In this document: piece after piece, positions 44,506 through 54,333 of the stretch | Position numbering within the stretch: the stretch's first letter is position 1 | How the letters are laid out: every line of letters starts with the position of its first letter | Assembly (NCBI RefSeq): GCF_900100255.1 | Contig: NZ_FMTS01000006.1 | Coordinates: 1 to 64,000 of the forward strand | DNA from: Asticcacaulis taihuensis | Lineage (GTDB): Bacteria; Pseudomonadota; Alphaproteobacteria; Caulobacterales; Caulobacteraceae | DNA length: 64,000 nt | Direction of reading: 5' to 3' | Notes under the pieces: model-generated | Told to the model about the DNA's origin: nothing | The model's database searches: none | Seen by the model: the letters and a program-made list of their open reading frames with translations, nothing else | Translations under genes and position numbers: made by a program

Positions 44506-45554
44506 AATTAAGCAAGCGCGCTGAGATAGACACTTTTTTCAGCAAGCCGCCAGCCCATGTGGTTGGCGCCCTGATCTATGGCAAGGATCGCAGCCAGGTC
44601 ATTGAACGCTGCACGGTGCTGGCGAAAAAAATCGTTCCGGATATCACCGATCCATTCAATGTTTCGCTGCTGACCGATACTGATGTCGAGGGCGATGGCG
44701 GCCTGCTGGAAGGCGAACTTCAATCCCTGTCGCTGATGGGCGGCAAGCGCCTGATCCGGCTTAAGTTCTTCTCTGAAAAGGCCGTACTGGACAAGGCTGT
44801 GGCGGCCACTCTGAAAGCCCATGCCGCCGGCGAATACAACAAGGACGCCTTTATCGTCATCGAGGCCGGCGGTCTGGGTGCCGATTCCGCCCTGCGCCGG
44901 CTGGCCGATGCCGACAAGAACCTGGTCAGCATTGCCTGCTACGAAGACGAGACCGGCGATGTGGTCCGCATGGCCCGCGAAGCCCTTGCTGCAGACGGCG
45001 TTTCGCTCAGCAACGCTGCCATGGATATCTTCGCTCAGCGCCTGCCCAAGGAACGCGGCATCGCCCGGCAGGAAATCGAACGGCTGATCCTGTTTATCGG
45101 CCCCGGTTCGCACAAGACACTGAACGAGGTCGAGCTTCAGGAGTTTCTCGGCGTCGAGCCGGAAGCCTCGCTTTTCAAGGCAGCCTCCGATGCCTTCGGT
45201 GGCCGCATGAAGCAGGCCCAGGCCGGTTTGCGCCGCGCTTTCGCCGAAGGTGAAGGCGGGGCGGACGCCATGCGCGCACTTAGCCTGCAATATAACAAGC
45301 TGAAATTGCTCAAAAGTTATCTCGAAAAGGGTCTCGGAACCAAGGAAGCCACGCGCAATGCCGGCGTCTTCTGGAAGGATGAGGACGATATGCTGCGCCA
45401 GGCGCGGACCTGGAATTTTCCGGCTCTCGACGCCCTGGCGCGTGATCTGATCGATGCCGACAAGCAATGCAAATCAACCGGTATGCCGGACCTTCTGATC
45501 GCCGAACGGCTCTATCTGCAAATAGCCGGACGGGCCGCCAGGGCGGGCACCTGA
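44502..45554 (+). CDS. holA: DNA polymerase III subunit delta
   Basis: Clamp-loader subunit that opens the beta sliding clamp. The 350-residue protein has the AAA+-like fold with GALIYGKDRSQVIERC, LMGGKRLIRLKF, FIVIEAGGLGADSALRRLAD, LPKERGIARQEIERLILF and SLQYNKLKLLKSYLEKG. Overlaps lptE (ATGA) and the next gene (TGATG), so it belongs to the operon leuS-lptE-holA-HD protein. Confidence 0.93.
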   Translation: MKLSKRAEIDTFFSKPPAHVVGALIYGKDRSQVIERCTVLAKKIVPDITDPFNVSLLTDTDVEGDGGLLEGELQSLSLMGGKRLIRLKFFSEKAVLDKAVAATLKAHAAGEYNKDAFIVIEAGGLGADSALRRLADADKNLVSIACYEDETGDVVRMAREALAADGVSLSNAAMDIFAQRLPKERGIARQEIERLILFIGPGSHKTLNEVELQEFLGVEPEASLFKAASDAFGGRMKQAQAGLRRAFAEGEGGADAMRALSLQYNKLKLLKSYLEKGLGTKEATRNAGVFWKDEDDMLRQARTWNFPALDALARDLIDADKQCKSTGMPDLLIAERLYLQIAGRAARAGT

Positions 45555-46198
45555 TGCCGGCCGCCGATGCCTTCGCGGCCGAATGGCACGTTCTGGCGCA
45601 GGCGCTTAACTTGTCGGCAGCGCTATCGGAATCACTTCTGGCCGAATTGCAGGCCGGATATGGCCATCCCGCACGGCATTACCACAATAAAAAACATATC
45701 ATCGCCATGTTGAATGGCGCCGCCGGTCTTGAGTTCAACGATCCGGACATGGCTCGCCTGGCTATTGTCTTTCATGATGTCATCTATGACCCAACGCGCA
45801 GCGACAATGAACACCGCAGCGCCGATTTGCTGAAAGACAGACTGGCGAGCCAGATCACACCCGATCGCCTGATTAAGGCCGCCGGTATCATCGCGGCCAC
45901 CGCCGGTCATCAGCCAAGCGATGATCACGATACCAACCTGGTGCTTGATCTCGACATGGCCATACTGGGCCAGCCCTGGCCGGTTTATCTAAGCTACGCT
46001 CAGGGCGTGATGGCTGAATACATGCCCCATATTGGAGACGCGGCCTGGCGGCAGGGGCGGAGCAGCCTGTTTATCGACCCTACCCTCGCCCGCGAGGATA
46101 TCTTCATAACCGAACACTTCAAGCCTCTGGAAATACAGGCACGGGAAAATCTTCGGCACGAAAAAGCCTGGCTTTCAGGCAACGCGCCCTCGGCCTGA
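45554..46198 (+). CDS. HD-type predicted metal-dependent phosphohydrolase
   Basis: A 214-residue protein starting MPAADAFAAEWHVLAQAL. It has HYHNKKHIIAML, a FHDVIYDPTRSDNEHRSADL motif (HD-like with later Glu-His ligands), ATAGHQPSDDHDTNLVLDLDMAILG, as in a family of predicted HD-domain phosphohydrolases (sometimes annotated as NMDA receptor-like by error). Substrate unknown. Its ATG overlaps the holA stop; DUF4031 follows 2 bases later. Confidence 0.82.
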   Translation: MPAADAFAAEWHVLAQALNLSAALSESLLAELQAGYGHPARHYHNKKHIIAMLNGAAGLEFNDPDMARLAIVFHDVIYDPTRSDNEHRSADLLKDRLASQITPDRLIKAAGIIAATAGHQPSDDHDTNLVLDLDMAILGQPWPVYLSYAQGVMAEYMPHIGDAAWRQGRSSLFIDPTLAREDIFITEHFKPLEIQARENLRHEKAWLSGNAPSA

Positions 46199-46200
46199 CC

Positions 46201-46527
46201 ATGACCGTTTATATCGATGACATGTATCGCTACACCATCGGCCGGTTCCGCGGCATGAAGATGTCGCACATGATCGCCGACGAGGAAGAGGAACTCCATC
46301 TTATGGCCGTGCGCCTGGGACTGCGCCGCGCCTGGCACCAGGGGGATCATTATGATGTGCCGCTCGATGCGCGCTTTATTGCCATCAGTCTGGGCGTGAT
46401 CGAAATCACCTACCGCCAGGCCTCGGCCATGCGCCGCCGGCGGGTAGTGGAAGGTGTATGCGGCGATCCGGATGAGGCTGTCGCCTGGCTGAGGGGCTGG
46501 TTTGCCGTGCGAAATATGGGCCTCTGA
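46201..46527 (+). CDS. DUF4031 protein
   Basis: A 108-residue protein beginning MTVYIDDMYRYTIGRF, with MSHMIADEEEELHLMAVRLGLRRAWHQGDHYDVPLDARFIAISLGVIEITYRQ, in agreement with DUF4031 (small, alpha/beta, often in phages and proteobacteria). Function unknown. Immediately follows the HD gene and converges on parB. Confidence 0.85.
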   Translation: MTVYIDDMYRYTIGRFRGMKMSHMIADEEEELHLMAVRLGLRRAWHQGDHYDVPLDARFIAISLGVIEITYRQASAMRRRRVVEGVCGDPDEAVAWLRGWFAVRNMGL

Positions 46528-46602
46528 GACGCACCAGAACGTCCCGGAGTACGACTTTCGATTCCAAATTCGTGTGAGGGGCTGTTCTTAAAAAATAATA
46601 AA

Positions 46603-47499
46603 TTATTTCATAAGCTTACGACACAGTTCGTCGAGCTGTTCGAGGCTTGCATAGCTCAAACGCAGCTCGCCCTTGCCGCCACGGTCATCCAGACGGACAT
46701 TCAGGCCCAGCGCCTCCTGCAAATCCTGTTCGAGTGACAGGGTGTCGGCATTCTGCTGCGGCCGCGCCTTGGGCGACGGCGCCGCCTTCGGTCCGGCCTG
46801 CTCCTCGCGCACCAGGGCTTCGGTCTGGCGCACAGACAGCCCCTTGGCAATAACCTCTTCCGCTAGGGCGTCGGCATTTTCGGAGGTGATCAGCGCGCGG
46901 GCATGACCGGCCGACAGGCGGCCGTGCAACACATGATCCTGAACACCTTCAGGCAGCGCCAGCAGGCGGAGCGTATTGGCGATATGTGGGCGCGACTTGC
47001 CGACCACTTGCGCCAGTGCATCTTGGGTACGGCCGAAGCGATCCTGCAAGACCTTATAGCCGCGTGCTTCTTCGATCGGGTTCAGATCGGCGCGCTGGAC
47101 GTTTTCGATAATACCGATTTCCAGCACGTCGAGGTCATCCAGTTCACGGATGATCACCGGCACCGTATGCAGCCCGGCTTTTTGCGCCGCACGCCAGCGG
47201 CGTTCGCCGGCCACAATCTGGTAATGCCCGGCCTGACCGGGCGCCGGACGCACCAGGATCGGCTGGAGAATGCCCTTCTCACGGATCGAGGCCGCCAGTT
47301 CGTCAATATCGGATTCGACAAAGGTGCGGCGCGGCTGGTCCGGATTGCGCACCAGAAGTTCGATCGGCTGTTCTAAGCCCCTCATCGGCTCAGTGCCCCG
47401 CGCCTCCGCCGCTTCCGCACCCGTCTTCGGGCTATTGGTGTCCTGATCACCGAGCAGTGCGGACAAACCGCGGCCCAAACCTCTATTCTTTTCAGACAT
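46603..47499 (-). CDS. parB: Chromosome partitioning protein ParB
   Basis: A CTP-dependent clamp that loads at parS and spreads to organise the origin region. The 298-residue protein has an N-terminal ParA-binding tip (GLGRGLSALLGD), the C-box GERRWRAAQ, the catalytic ENVQRADLNPIEEARGYKVL region, the HTH (TQDALAQVVGKSRPHIANTLRLL) and a C-terminal dimer domain. It is downstream of parA by 27 bases, in the same operon as rsmG and mnmG; three exact parS sites lie within 6 kb upstream. Confidence 0.98.
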   Translation of the reverse strand: MSEKNRGLGRGLSALLGDQDTNSPKTGAEAAEARGTEPMRGLEQPIELLVRNPDQPRRTFVESDIDELAASIREKGILQPILVRPAPGQAGHYQIVAGERRWRAAQKAGLHTVPVIIRELDDLDVLEIGIIENVQRADLNPIEEARGYKVLQDRFGRTQDALAQVVGKSRPHIANTLRLLALPEGVQDHVLHGRLSAGHARALITSENADALAEEVIAKGLSVRQTEALVREEQAGPKAAPSPKARPQQNADTLSLEQDLQEALGLNVRLDDRGGKGELRLSYASLEQLDELCRKLMK

Positions 47500-47526
47500 T
47501 TATCTATTCTTCTTTTTGTCGGATAC

Positions 47527-48345
47527 TTAAGCCGGAATCTTTTCCGCCTGCTTGCGGCGCTTGCGTTCCCGCGCCACCAGTTCCTTGGCGAGCTTGATAT
47601 AGGCCTGGCTGCCGGAGCATTTCATATCGTAGATCAGGGCCGGCTTGCCGAAGGACGGCGCCTCGGACACCCGCACATTGCGTGGTATCACCGTATCATA
47701 GACCAGTTCACCAAAGTGCGACCGCACGTCGCGTTCAACATGTCCGGACAGGGCATTGCGCTTGTCGAACATGGTCAGGACAATACCTTGCAGGCTCAGC
47801 CTGGGGTTCAGACTACCGCGCACCAGGTCAATGGTGCGCATCAACTGGCTCAAACCCTCAAGCGCGAAAAACTCGCATTGCAGCGGCACCAGCACGGCAT
47901 CGGCGGCACTCATCGAATTGACCGTCAGCAGGTTCAGCGATGGCGGGCAATCAATCAGGATATAGTCATAGGGCGGCTTTTCCTGATCCAGGCCATCGAG
48001 GGCATCCCGCAAACGATAGGAGCGACGCTCGGCCTGGCCCAGTTCGATCTCCACGCCTGACAGATCCGGGTCAGATGGCAACAGCCAAAGCCCCGGCACC
48101 GCTGTACTAACAGCCGTATCACCAATCGGCCGACGATCGACAATCACATCATAAAGCGAATTTTCGCGCTGCTTTTTCGGCACGCCCAAGCCTGTTGACG
48201 CGTTGCCTTGAGGATCCAGATCGATCAGCAGCACTCGCTGGCCGATAGCCGCCAGGGCCGTACCCAGATTGATCGCCGTTGTGGTCTTGCCCACGCCGCC
48301 TTTTTGGTTGGCTATGGCCAGCACGCGAACTTTTTTATCGGACAC
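47527..48345 (-). CDS. parA: Chromosome partitioning ATPase ParA
   Basis: A deviant Walker A ATPase (KGGVGKT at residues 15-21 of this start) that moves ParB-parS complexes to the pole. The 272-residue protein contains VLLIDLDPQGNASTGLG, ILIDCPPSLNLLTVN, LVPLQCEFFALEGLSQL and RNVRVSEAPSFGKP. The GTG at 48345 has GGAG 8 bases upstream; an ATG at 48363 would add six residues. It overlaps the end of rsmG. Confidence 0.96.
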   Translation of the reverse strand: MSDKKVRVLAIANQKGGVGKTTTAINLGTALAAIGQRVLLIDLDPQGNASTGLGVPKKQRENSLYDVIVDRRPIGDTAVSTAVPGLWLLPSDPDLSGVEIELGQAERRSYRLRDALDGLDQEKPPYDYILIDCPPSLNLLTVNSMSAADAVLVPLQCEFFALEGLSQLMRTIDLVRGSLNPRLSLQGIVLTMFDKRNALSGHVERDVRSHFGELVYDTVIPRNVRVSEAPSFGKPALIYDMKCSGSQAYIKLAKELVARERKRRKQAEKIPA

Positions 48346-48970
48346 GACGCAATCTCCGGACATGGATGACGCGACCGCGTGGATCGCTAAGGGACTCGTA
48401 TTGTTCTACGTCAAAGCCCCATACTTTTCCAGCGTCCACCAATTCACTTTCCACGTTTTCCCCTTTTAAAAACCATGCATCAGCGCCTTTGTGGATAAAG
48501 CCTTCAGCAAAGCCCAGCAGCTTGTTCATCGGGGCGACGGCCCGCGCTGTGACAACATCCACTTTCAGCTTCACGTTCTCGGCGCGGTCATTGATCACCG
48601 TGGCGGGCAGGGACAAATCATCTACGACGGTCTGGAGGAAACGGCAGCGCTTGGTCAGGGATTCCACCAGATAAACGTGCGGAGGAAGCCCCTCGGAATG
48701 CTTGAGCAGGATGGCGAGGATAATGCCCGGAAAACCGGCCCCCGCGCCGAGATCAGCCCAGGTACGGGCGTCCGGGCGGCGGTCGAGCAGTTGCGCACTA
48801 TCAAGCACATGGCGCGACCAGTAGTCCGGCAAGGTCGCGGGGCCGACAAGGTTCATGACCTCGTTCTGCGCCGCCAGAATGTTGTTGAATGTTTGCAGCT
48901 CGGCAATGGCCTCGTGTTTCACGTGAAACACCAGCTTGGCGGACATCTCGTCCGGAGTCATATGGGTCAT
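48335..48970 (-). CDS. rsmG: 16S rRNA (guanine-527-N7)-methyltransferase RsmG (GidB)
   Basis: Methylates G527 of 16S rRNA; loss gives low-level streptomycin resistance in many bacteria. The 211-residue protein has [29 protein letters not shown], the SAM motif [30 protein letters not shown] and [13 protein letters not shown]. The sequence [10 protein letters not shown] at residues 12-21 is encoded by an exact parS site (48915-48930). Its ATG overlaps the mnmG stop (ATGA). Confidence 0.95.
   Translation of the reverse strand: MTHMTPDEMSAKLVFHVKHEAIAELQTFNNILAAQNEVMNLVGPATLPDYWSRHVLDSAQLLDRRPDARTWADLGAGAGFPGIILAILLKHSEGLPPHVYLVESLTKRCRFLQTVVDDLSLPATVINDRAENVKLKVDVVTARAVAPMNKLLGFAEGFIHKGADAWFLKGENVESELVDAGKVWGFDVEQYESLSDPRGRVIHVRRLRRVR
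48915..48930. promoter_or_regulatory. parS site 1, inside rsmG
   Basis: TGTTTCACGTGAAACA, an exact 16-bp palindrome matching the bacterial parS consensus that ParB binds. Confidence 0.95.
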
Positions 48971-50838
48971 GCTGACAGCTTGGCCTGATTGCGAACGTAG
49001 AACAGAAGTGTCGTCAGCGCCCCTTGTGTCATGCCTTCGATCCGCCCCGCCTGCCCCAGGGTCTGCGGACGAATGCGGTTAAGTTTCTCGCGCGCTTCGT
49101 TCGACAGACCGAGGATCGACATATAGTCGATATCGTCCGGCAGGCTCAGATTTTCATCCTTACGGAAGCTCTCAATCTCCGCCTTCTGGCGCGGCATGTA
49201 ACCCGCATAAAGCGCGTCGATCTCAACCTGCTCATAGAGTGCATCCGGCCATTGGGCAATTTCAGGCCACAGGGTTTCCAGGCGTTCCCGATTGCAGGAA
49301 TCGTAGGCCATCAATTGCGTGACGTTACGCCGTTGACCATCGCCATTGACCTGAATGCCCTGCGCCAGCGCTTCCCTGGGCGTGGCAATCAGTTCGGCGG
49401 CACGGGTACGAATGGCTTGCAACGCAGCCTTCTTTTCCAGCCAGGCGGTTTTGCGCTTTTCGCCCACAACACCGATAGCGAGACCACGATCGCTCAGACG
49501 TTGGTCGGCATTGTCGGCACGCAGGGACAGGCGGAACTCCGCCCGCGAGGTGAACATACGATAGGGCTCGGTCACGCCACGCGTCACCAGATCGTCGATC
49601 ATCACACCTATATAGGCTTCGTCCCGGCCGAGTATGGTTGGCGCATAGCCCCCTGCCCGCGCCGCTGCATTGATCCCGGCCATCAGTCCTTGAGCCCCGG
49701 CCTCTTCATAACCGGTCGTGCCATTGATCTGACCGGCCAGGAAAAGACCCGGCAACGACTTCAGTTCGAGCGTGGGATGCAGTTCGCGGGGATCAACATA
49801 ATCATATTCGATGGCATAGGCGTAGCATTTGATCACCACATCTTCGAGGCCGACGATGGTGCGGATAAAGGCGTCTTGTGTTTCTTCCGAAACACTGGTC
49901 GAGATGCCGTTCGGATAGACCGTGTCGTCGTCATAACCTTCCGGTTCCAGGAAGATTTGGTGCGAGGTCTTGTCGGCGAACTTGACCACCTTGTCCTCGA
50001 TCGACGGGCAATAGCGCGGCCCGCGACCGGATAGATGGCCACCATAGACCGCCGATTCCATCAGGCGATCGGCGATGATCTGGTGGGTTTTTTCGTTGGT
50101 ATAGGTGATACCGCAGGCGATCTGGTCGCGTTCGATAGCAGGCGTCAGCGTGGAGAACGGCTGAATGGGATCGTCACCCAACTGCTGTTCCAAGCGATCC
50201 CAGTGAATGGTCTTGCCATCGAGACGTGCCGGTGTGCCGGTCTTCAGACGGCCCATGTCGAGTTTCAGATCGTAGAGACGCTGGCCCAGGCCATTGGCCG
50301 GGGCATCGCCCCAACGGCCGGCCGCCATCCGCTTTTCGCCGATATGTATGACGCCACGCAGGAAGGTGCCGGTGGTCAACACCACCGCCTTCGCCAGATA
50401 AGATTGTCCAGCGGCGTCAATCACGCCAGTCACCACGCCGCTTTCCAGAATAAGATCTTCAACCCCCGTTTCGATAATGGTCAGGTTTGGTGTCTGGAAC
50501 AGCTCCGCCTGGACGGCTTCACGATAGAGTTTTCGGTCGATCTGGGCACGCGGACCCCGGACAGCCGGCCCCTTGGACTTGTTCAGCACCTTGAACTGCA
50601 TCCCGCCGATATCGGCCATTCGTCCCATGATTCCATCGAGCGCATCGATCTCGCGCACCAGATGCCCCTTGCCCAGACCACCAATGGCGGGATTGCACGA
50701 CATCTCGCCGAGCGTCTCCCTTCGGTGAGTCAGCAGAAGTGTTTTGGCGCCCATGCGCGCGGAAGCGGTCGCGGCTTCGCAGCCGGCATGACCGCCGCCA
50801 ACAACAATAACGTCCCACAAGGTTTTGGGTTCAGACAT
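48967..50838 (-). CDS. mnmG: tRNA uridine 5-carboxymethylaminomethyl modification enzyme MnmG (GidA)
   Basis: With MnmE it installs the 5-carboxymethylaminomethyl group on wobble uridines. The 623-residue flavoprotein starts [19 protein letters not shown] (FAD site), has [35 protein letters not shown]-like [34 protein letters not shown], and ends in the family helical tail. Downstream of mnmE by 57 bases, upstream of rsmG with ATGA overlap. Confidence 0.97.
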   Translation of the reverse strand: MSEPKTLWDVIVVGGGHAGCEAATASARMGAKTLLLTHRRETLGEMSCNPAIGGLGKGHLVREIDALDGIMGRMADIGGMQFKVLNKSKGPAVRGPRAQIDRKLYREAVQAELFQTPNLTIIETGVEDLILESGVVTGVIDAAGQSYLAKAVVLTTGTFLRGVIHIGEKRMAAGRWGDAPANGLGQRLYDLKLDMGRLKTGTPARLDGKTIHWDRLEQQLGDDPIQPFSTLTPAIERDQIACGITYTNEKTHQIIADRLMESAVYGGHLSGRGPRYCPSIEDKVVKFADKTSHQIFLEPEGYDDDTVYPNGISTSVSEETQDAFIRTIVGLEDVVIKCYAYAIEYDYVDPRELHPTLELKSLPGLFLAGQINGTTGYEEAGAQGLMAGINAAARAGGYAPTILGRDEAYIGVMIDDLVTRGVTEPYRMFTSRAEFRLSLRADNADQRLSDRGLAIGVVGEKRKTAWLEKKAALQAIRTRAAELIATPREALAQGIQVNGDGQRRNVTQLMAYDSCNRERLETLWPEIAQWPDALYEQVEIDALYAGYMPRQKAEIESFRKDENLSLPDDIDYMSILGLSNEAREKLNRIRPQTLGQAGRIEGMTQGALTTLLFYVRNQAKLSA

Positions 50839-50895
50839 ACGCTAACTTTCAAAAGGAGACGCGGCCTATAGCAGATAAGGCCAAGCGGGTCGATT

Positions 50896-52233
50896 CTATT
50901 TGCCTATGCAGAAGCTTGAAAAAATGACATCCAGCACACCCTCGACATCATAGCGGCCGAACAACTGCTCGAAGCTATTGGTGGCCGAACGGACATTTTC
51001 TGCGGCCAGTTCGGGGACAGCCAGGTTAGACCGCGATGCCATGGTCAGTTGATCACGGGCTTCCGTCAATCGCTCGATATGGCGCAGACGCGTCGCTGCT
51101 GGGAAGGTCTGGGCCGAAAGCTGTTCGCCCACAATCTGTTCAATCGTAGTGACCAGTTCTGTCACCCCTTCGCCCAGAGCCACACTGACGGCGAAGACCG
51201 ATGTTTCACGTGAAACACGCAAAGCGGCCACGGCCTCCCGTTCGGGCGTGTACGCTTCGTCAATCTTATTGAAGACCATGAGATCAGCGTCGCGGAAATC
51301 TTCCGGCAAAGCTGGAGCGGTCGAGTCGATCACCCAGATACGCAGGTCAGCTTCATCGGCCTTGGCCCTGGCCCGACGGATTCCCTCGGCTTCGACCACC
51401 TCTTCAGTCTCCCGCAGACCCGCCGTATCATAAAGCAGAACGGAATACGGTCCGATACGCAGTTGGGCTTCGATGATGTCACGCGTCGTGCCGGCTATGG
51501 GTGTGACGATCGCCGCCTCGGCCTTTAGCAGGGCATTGAACAGGCTGGACTTGCCAGCGTTCGGTTCACCCAGAATAACAATACGATACCCCTCGCGGAT
51601 TTGCCGGCCGCGACGGGAATCAGCGATGGCGGTCGTCAGCCTGGCTTCCAAAGTGCGGATTCGACCAAGAATGGAGTCTGTCAGCTCCACCGGCAGATCT
51701 TCGTCCGGGAAGTCGATATAGACTTCCAGCCGTGCCAGAATATCGATCAGGTCGGAGCGCCAGGTTTCATATTGCTGCCTGAGCCCCCCACCCAACTGGG
51801 TCAGCGCCTGGAGCCTTTGCGCATCGGATTCCGCGTCGACCAGATCAGCAATGGCCTCGGCCTGGGTGAGGTCCAGCTTGCCATGCGCCAGCGCGCGGCG
51901 GGAAAATTCACCCGGCGCCGCCAGTTGCAGGCCCAGTTCGGTCAGGATGAGATACAGACGATCGAGAATCGCTTTCGAGCCATGGACATGCAACTCGACG
52001 CAATCTTCACCGGTGAAACTATGTGGCGCCTTGAACCAGAGGACAACGGCCTCATCGATCACCTCACCCTGCCAGGTGAGCGGCGTATAGGTCGCCATAC
52101 GCGGCGTCAGAGTCTTGACCGTAAATTGTTGAACGGCCCATAGCGCCTTGTCACCGGAGAGGCGGATGATCGACACCCCTGCCCGGCCCTGCGCGGATGC
52201 CAGAGCGAAAATCGTGTGTTTCACGTGAAACAC
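50896..52233 (-). CDS. mnmE: tRNA modification GTPase MnmE
   Basis: Works with MnmG on wobble-uridine modification and binds formyl-THF through its N-terminal domain. The 445-residue protein has TIFALASAQGRAGVSIIRLSG, the GTPase motifs GEPNAGKSSL near residue 222, GTTRDIIEA, DTAGLRE and NKID, and the terminal FCIGK (catalytic Cys). The first codons ATG TTT CAC GTG AAA CAC contain a parS site (52217-52232), and a second parS lies at 51202-51217. Confidence 0.97.
   Translation of the reverse strand: MFHVKHTIFALASAQGRAGVSIIRLSGDKALWAVQQFTVKTLTPRMATYTPLTWQGEVIDEAVVLWFKAPHSFTGEDCVELHVHGSKAILDRLYLILTELGLQLAAPGEFSRRALAHGKLDLTQAEAIADLVDAESDAQRLQALTQLGGGLRQQYETWRSDLIDILARLEVYIDFPDEDLPVELTDSILGRIRTLEARLTTAIADSRRGRQIREGYRIVILGEPNAGKSSLFNALLKAEAAIVTPIAGTTRDIIEAQLRIGPYSVLLYDTAGLRETEEVVEAEGIRRARAKADEADLRIWVIDSTAPALPEDFRDADLMVFNKIDEAYTPEREAVAALRVSRETSVFAVSVALGEGVTELVTTIEQIVGEQLSAQTFPAATRLRHIERLTEARDQLTMASRSNLAVPELAAENVRSATNSFEQLFGRYDVEGVLDVIFSSFCIGK
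51202..51217. promoter_or_regulatory. parS site 2, inside mnmE
   Basis: TGTTTCACGTGAAACA, exact parS consensus, read by mnmE in a different frame (RVSRETS) from that used in rsmG. Confidence 0.95.
52217..52232. promoter_or_regulatory. parS site 3, over the mnmE start codon
   Basis: TGTTTCACGTGAAACA, exact parS consensus. It covers bases 2 to 17 of the mnmE coding sequence. Confidence 0.95.
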
Positions 52234-52243
52234 TTCCTTAATA

Positions 52244-52498
52244 CTATTTACCAGTGCCGAAAGGTTTGAGGCTCGCCTGGGCCGCCGATTGCATCAGCTT
52301 GAAGAACTGGTCCTGAGCGGTGACGCCCAGGCTCGACCAGTTTTTCAACATCTCTTCCGGCTGCATGGAGTGAATGTTCTGCGCCAGGCGTTCCTGCATG
52401 GCGTTCATCATGTAGTCGTTCAGCGGCTGGACATCGGGCAGGCCGAGAAAACTGCGGGCCTCTTCCGGCGTGCATTCGACATTGACCGTGACCTTCAT
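52244..52498 (-). CDS. DUF6489 protein
   Basis: An 84-residue cytoplasmic protein: KVTVNVECTPEEARSFLGLPDVQPLNDYMMNAMQERL, then a short helix and LKNWSSLGVTAQDQFFKLMQSAAQ. The CTPEEARSFLGLPDV start is typical of DUF6489, a small alphaproteobacterial family of unknown function. It lies between rho and mnmE, on the same strand, 10 bases before mnmE. Confidence 0.8.
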   Translation of the reverse strand: MKVTVNVECTPEEARSFLGLPDVQPLNDYMMNAMQERLAQNIHSMQPEEMLKNWSSLGVTAQDQFFKLMQSAAQASLKPFGTGK

Positions 52499-52587
52499 GA
52501 TGATCTCCAGAACGGAATATAAAACGAATCAACCCGATATGATCCTCTCATACCGGGTTGACAAGAGCTAGTGGCCGATCGGCCCTA

Positions 52588-53979
52588 TCAAGTATTCATG
52601 CTTTGGAAGAATTCGGCGTTGTTCTTCGTCTGGCGCAGTTTGTCACTGAGGAACTCGATCGCATCCTGTGCGCCCATCGGATTGAGGATACGGCGCAGGA
52701 CATAGGTCTTTTGCAGGTTGACCTTGTCGGTGAGCAGTTCTTCCTTACGCGTGCCGGACTTGAGAATATCCATGGCCGGGAAGACACGCTTATCGGCCAC
52801 CTTGCGGTCGAGCACGATTTCCGAGTTACCTGTACCCTTGAACTCTTCAAAGATGACTTCGTCCATGCGCGAGCCGGTATCGATCAGGGCCGTGGCGATG
52901 ATGGTCAGCGAGCCGCCCTCTTCGATATTACGAGCGGCGCCGAAGAAGCGCTTAGGACGCTGCAGGGCGTTGGCGTCAACACCACCGGTCAGTACCTTGC
53001 CCGATGACGGCACGACCGTGTTGTAGGCGCGACCCAGACGCGTGATCGAGTCAAGCAGGATAACAACATCGCGCTTATGCTCGACCAGACGCTTAGCCTT
53101 TTCGATAACCATTTCGGCGACCTGAACGTGACGCGTGGCCGGCTCGTCGAAGGTCGAGGAAATGACTTCACCGCGGACAGTGCGCTGCATGTCGGTCACT
53201 TCTTCCGGACGTTCATCGATCAGCAGGACGATCAGGTAGCAATCCGGGTGATTGGCGGCGACGGACTTGGCGATATTTTGCAGCATGACAGTCTTACCGA
53301 CGCGCGGCGGGGCGACGATCAGGCAGCGCTGACCCTTGCCGAGCGGCGCCACGATATCGATGATGCGGCCTGAACGATCCTTGAGCGTCGGGTCTTCGAT
53401 CTCCATCCACAGACGCTGGTCGGGATAGAGCGGCGTCAGGTTGTCGAAATGGACCTTGTGCCGGATATTTTCCGGGTCTTCAAAATTGATCGTCTGGATC
53501 TTGAGTAGGGCGAAATAGCGCTCGCCTTCACGCGGCGAACGGATCGGCCCTTCGACGGTGTCACCGGTGCGCAGACCATGACGGCGGATTTGCTGCGGCG
53601 AGACATAGATGTCGTCCGGGCCTGGCAGATAGTTGGCTTCGGGCGAGCGCAGGAAGCCGAAACCATCCTGAAGCACTTCCATAACGCCGGAACCTGTAAT
53701 TTCGACGCCTTCTTCAGCCAGCGCCTTGAGTACGGCGAAGAGCATATCCTGCTTGCGCATGTTGGAGGCATTTTCGACCCCCAGGGATTCGGCGAAGGTC
53801 AGCAGGTCGGTCGATGATTTATCTTTCAGGGTCTGAAGTGACATCTTCTGACCGGCCATGGAGCCTTCGACTTCTTCTTCCTCGCCCTCGTCTGTTTCGA
53901 GGTCGGCGTCGAGTGTGTCGTCGGTCAGGTTGTCTTCGGCCTGAATTTCGTTTTCGGGGATTTCGGTATCGTCGGTCAT
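52588..53979 (-). CDS. rho: Transcription termination factor Rho
   Basis: The hexameric RNA helicase that ends transcription at Rho-dependent sites. The 463-residue protein has an acidic N-terminal segment, the RNA-binding cold-shock-like domain ([28 protein letters not shown]), Walker [26 protein letters not shown], the Q-loop region and the R-loop [15 protein letters not shown] 53979 follows GAAGAGAATACC; a frame from 54066 would add 29 basic, unfitting residues. Followed by a long inverted-repeat gap up to hemJ. Confidence 0.97.
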   Translation of the reverse strand: MTDDTEIPENEIQAEDNLTDDTLDADLETDEGEEEEVEGSMAGQKMSLQTLKDKSSTDLLTFAESLGVENASNMRKQDMLFAVLKALAEEGVEITGSGVMEVLQDGFGFLRSPEANYLPGPDDIYVSPQQIRRHGLRTGDTVEGPIRSPREGERYFALLKIQTINFEDPENIRHKVHFDNLTPLYPDQRLWMEIEDPTLKDRSGRIIDIVAPLGKGQRCLIVAPPRVGKTVMLQNIAKSVAANHPDCYLIVLLIDERPEEVTDMQRTVRGEVISSTFDEPATRHVQVAEMVIEKAKRLVEHKRDVVILLDSITRLGRAYNTVVPSSGKVLTGGVDANALQRPKRFFGAARNIEEGGSLTIIATALIDTGSRMDEVIFEEFKGTGNSEIVLDRKVADKRVFPAMDILKSGTRKEELLTDKVNLQKTYVLRRILNPMGAQDAIEFLSDKLRQTKNNAEFFQSMNT

Positions 53980-54207
53980 GGTATTCTCTTCGTCAGGAAC
54001 GGAATACGCGCAAGTTAAAAGCCAAGGCTTTTGCCTTGAACTATTGCGATGGTATCCCCAGCCCATTTTAGCTTAAACGCTTGAAAAGGCTTATAAATGT
54101 CAAATGAAGTGGCAGTTCCACAGAACGTGGCGCCATCAGGACGGCTGTTAAGTGCAGCTTAAGTCGGTTGCGATAACTACACCAACACGGCCCATCGTCA
54201 AGTTAAT

Positions 54208-54332
54208 CCTTATGGGGCGTGGGGTCCGCGACCCCACAAACCTTGTCTTATTCTTTCTATTTCCCTGCCCAAAGGGCCGGAAAATAGAAAGAATAGGGAA
54301 GACTTGGGGCCACAGGCCCCAAACCCCATAAG
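54208..54332. repeat. Composite inverted-repeat element between rho and hemJ
   Basis: Outer arms CTTATGGGG (about 54209-54217) and CCCCATAAG (about 54323-54331); inside them a family 3 palindrome (GTGGGGTC-CGC-GACCCCAC at 54219-54237), a second one in inverted direction (GGGGCC-ACA-GGCCCC near 54305-54319) and a central long hairpin (TATTCTTTCTATTT with AAATAGAAAGAATA). The rest of the 354-base gap 53980-54333 carries no gene. Confidence 0.7.
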
Positions 54333-54333
54333 C

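Noticed and set aside
49024-50871. Two open frames antisense to mnmG
   Set aside because: Opposite a conserved gene, no ribosome sites or domains.
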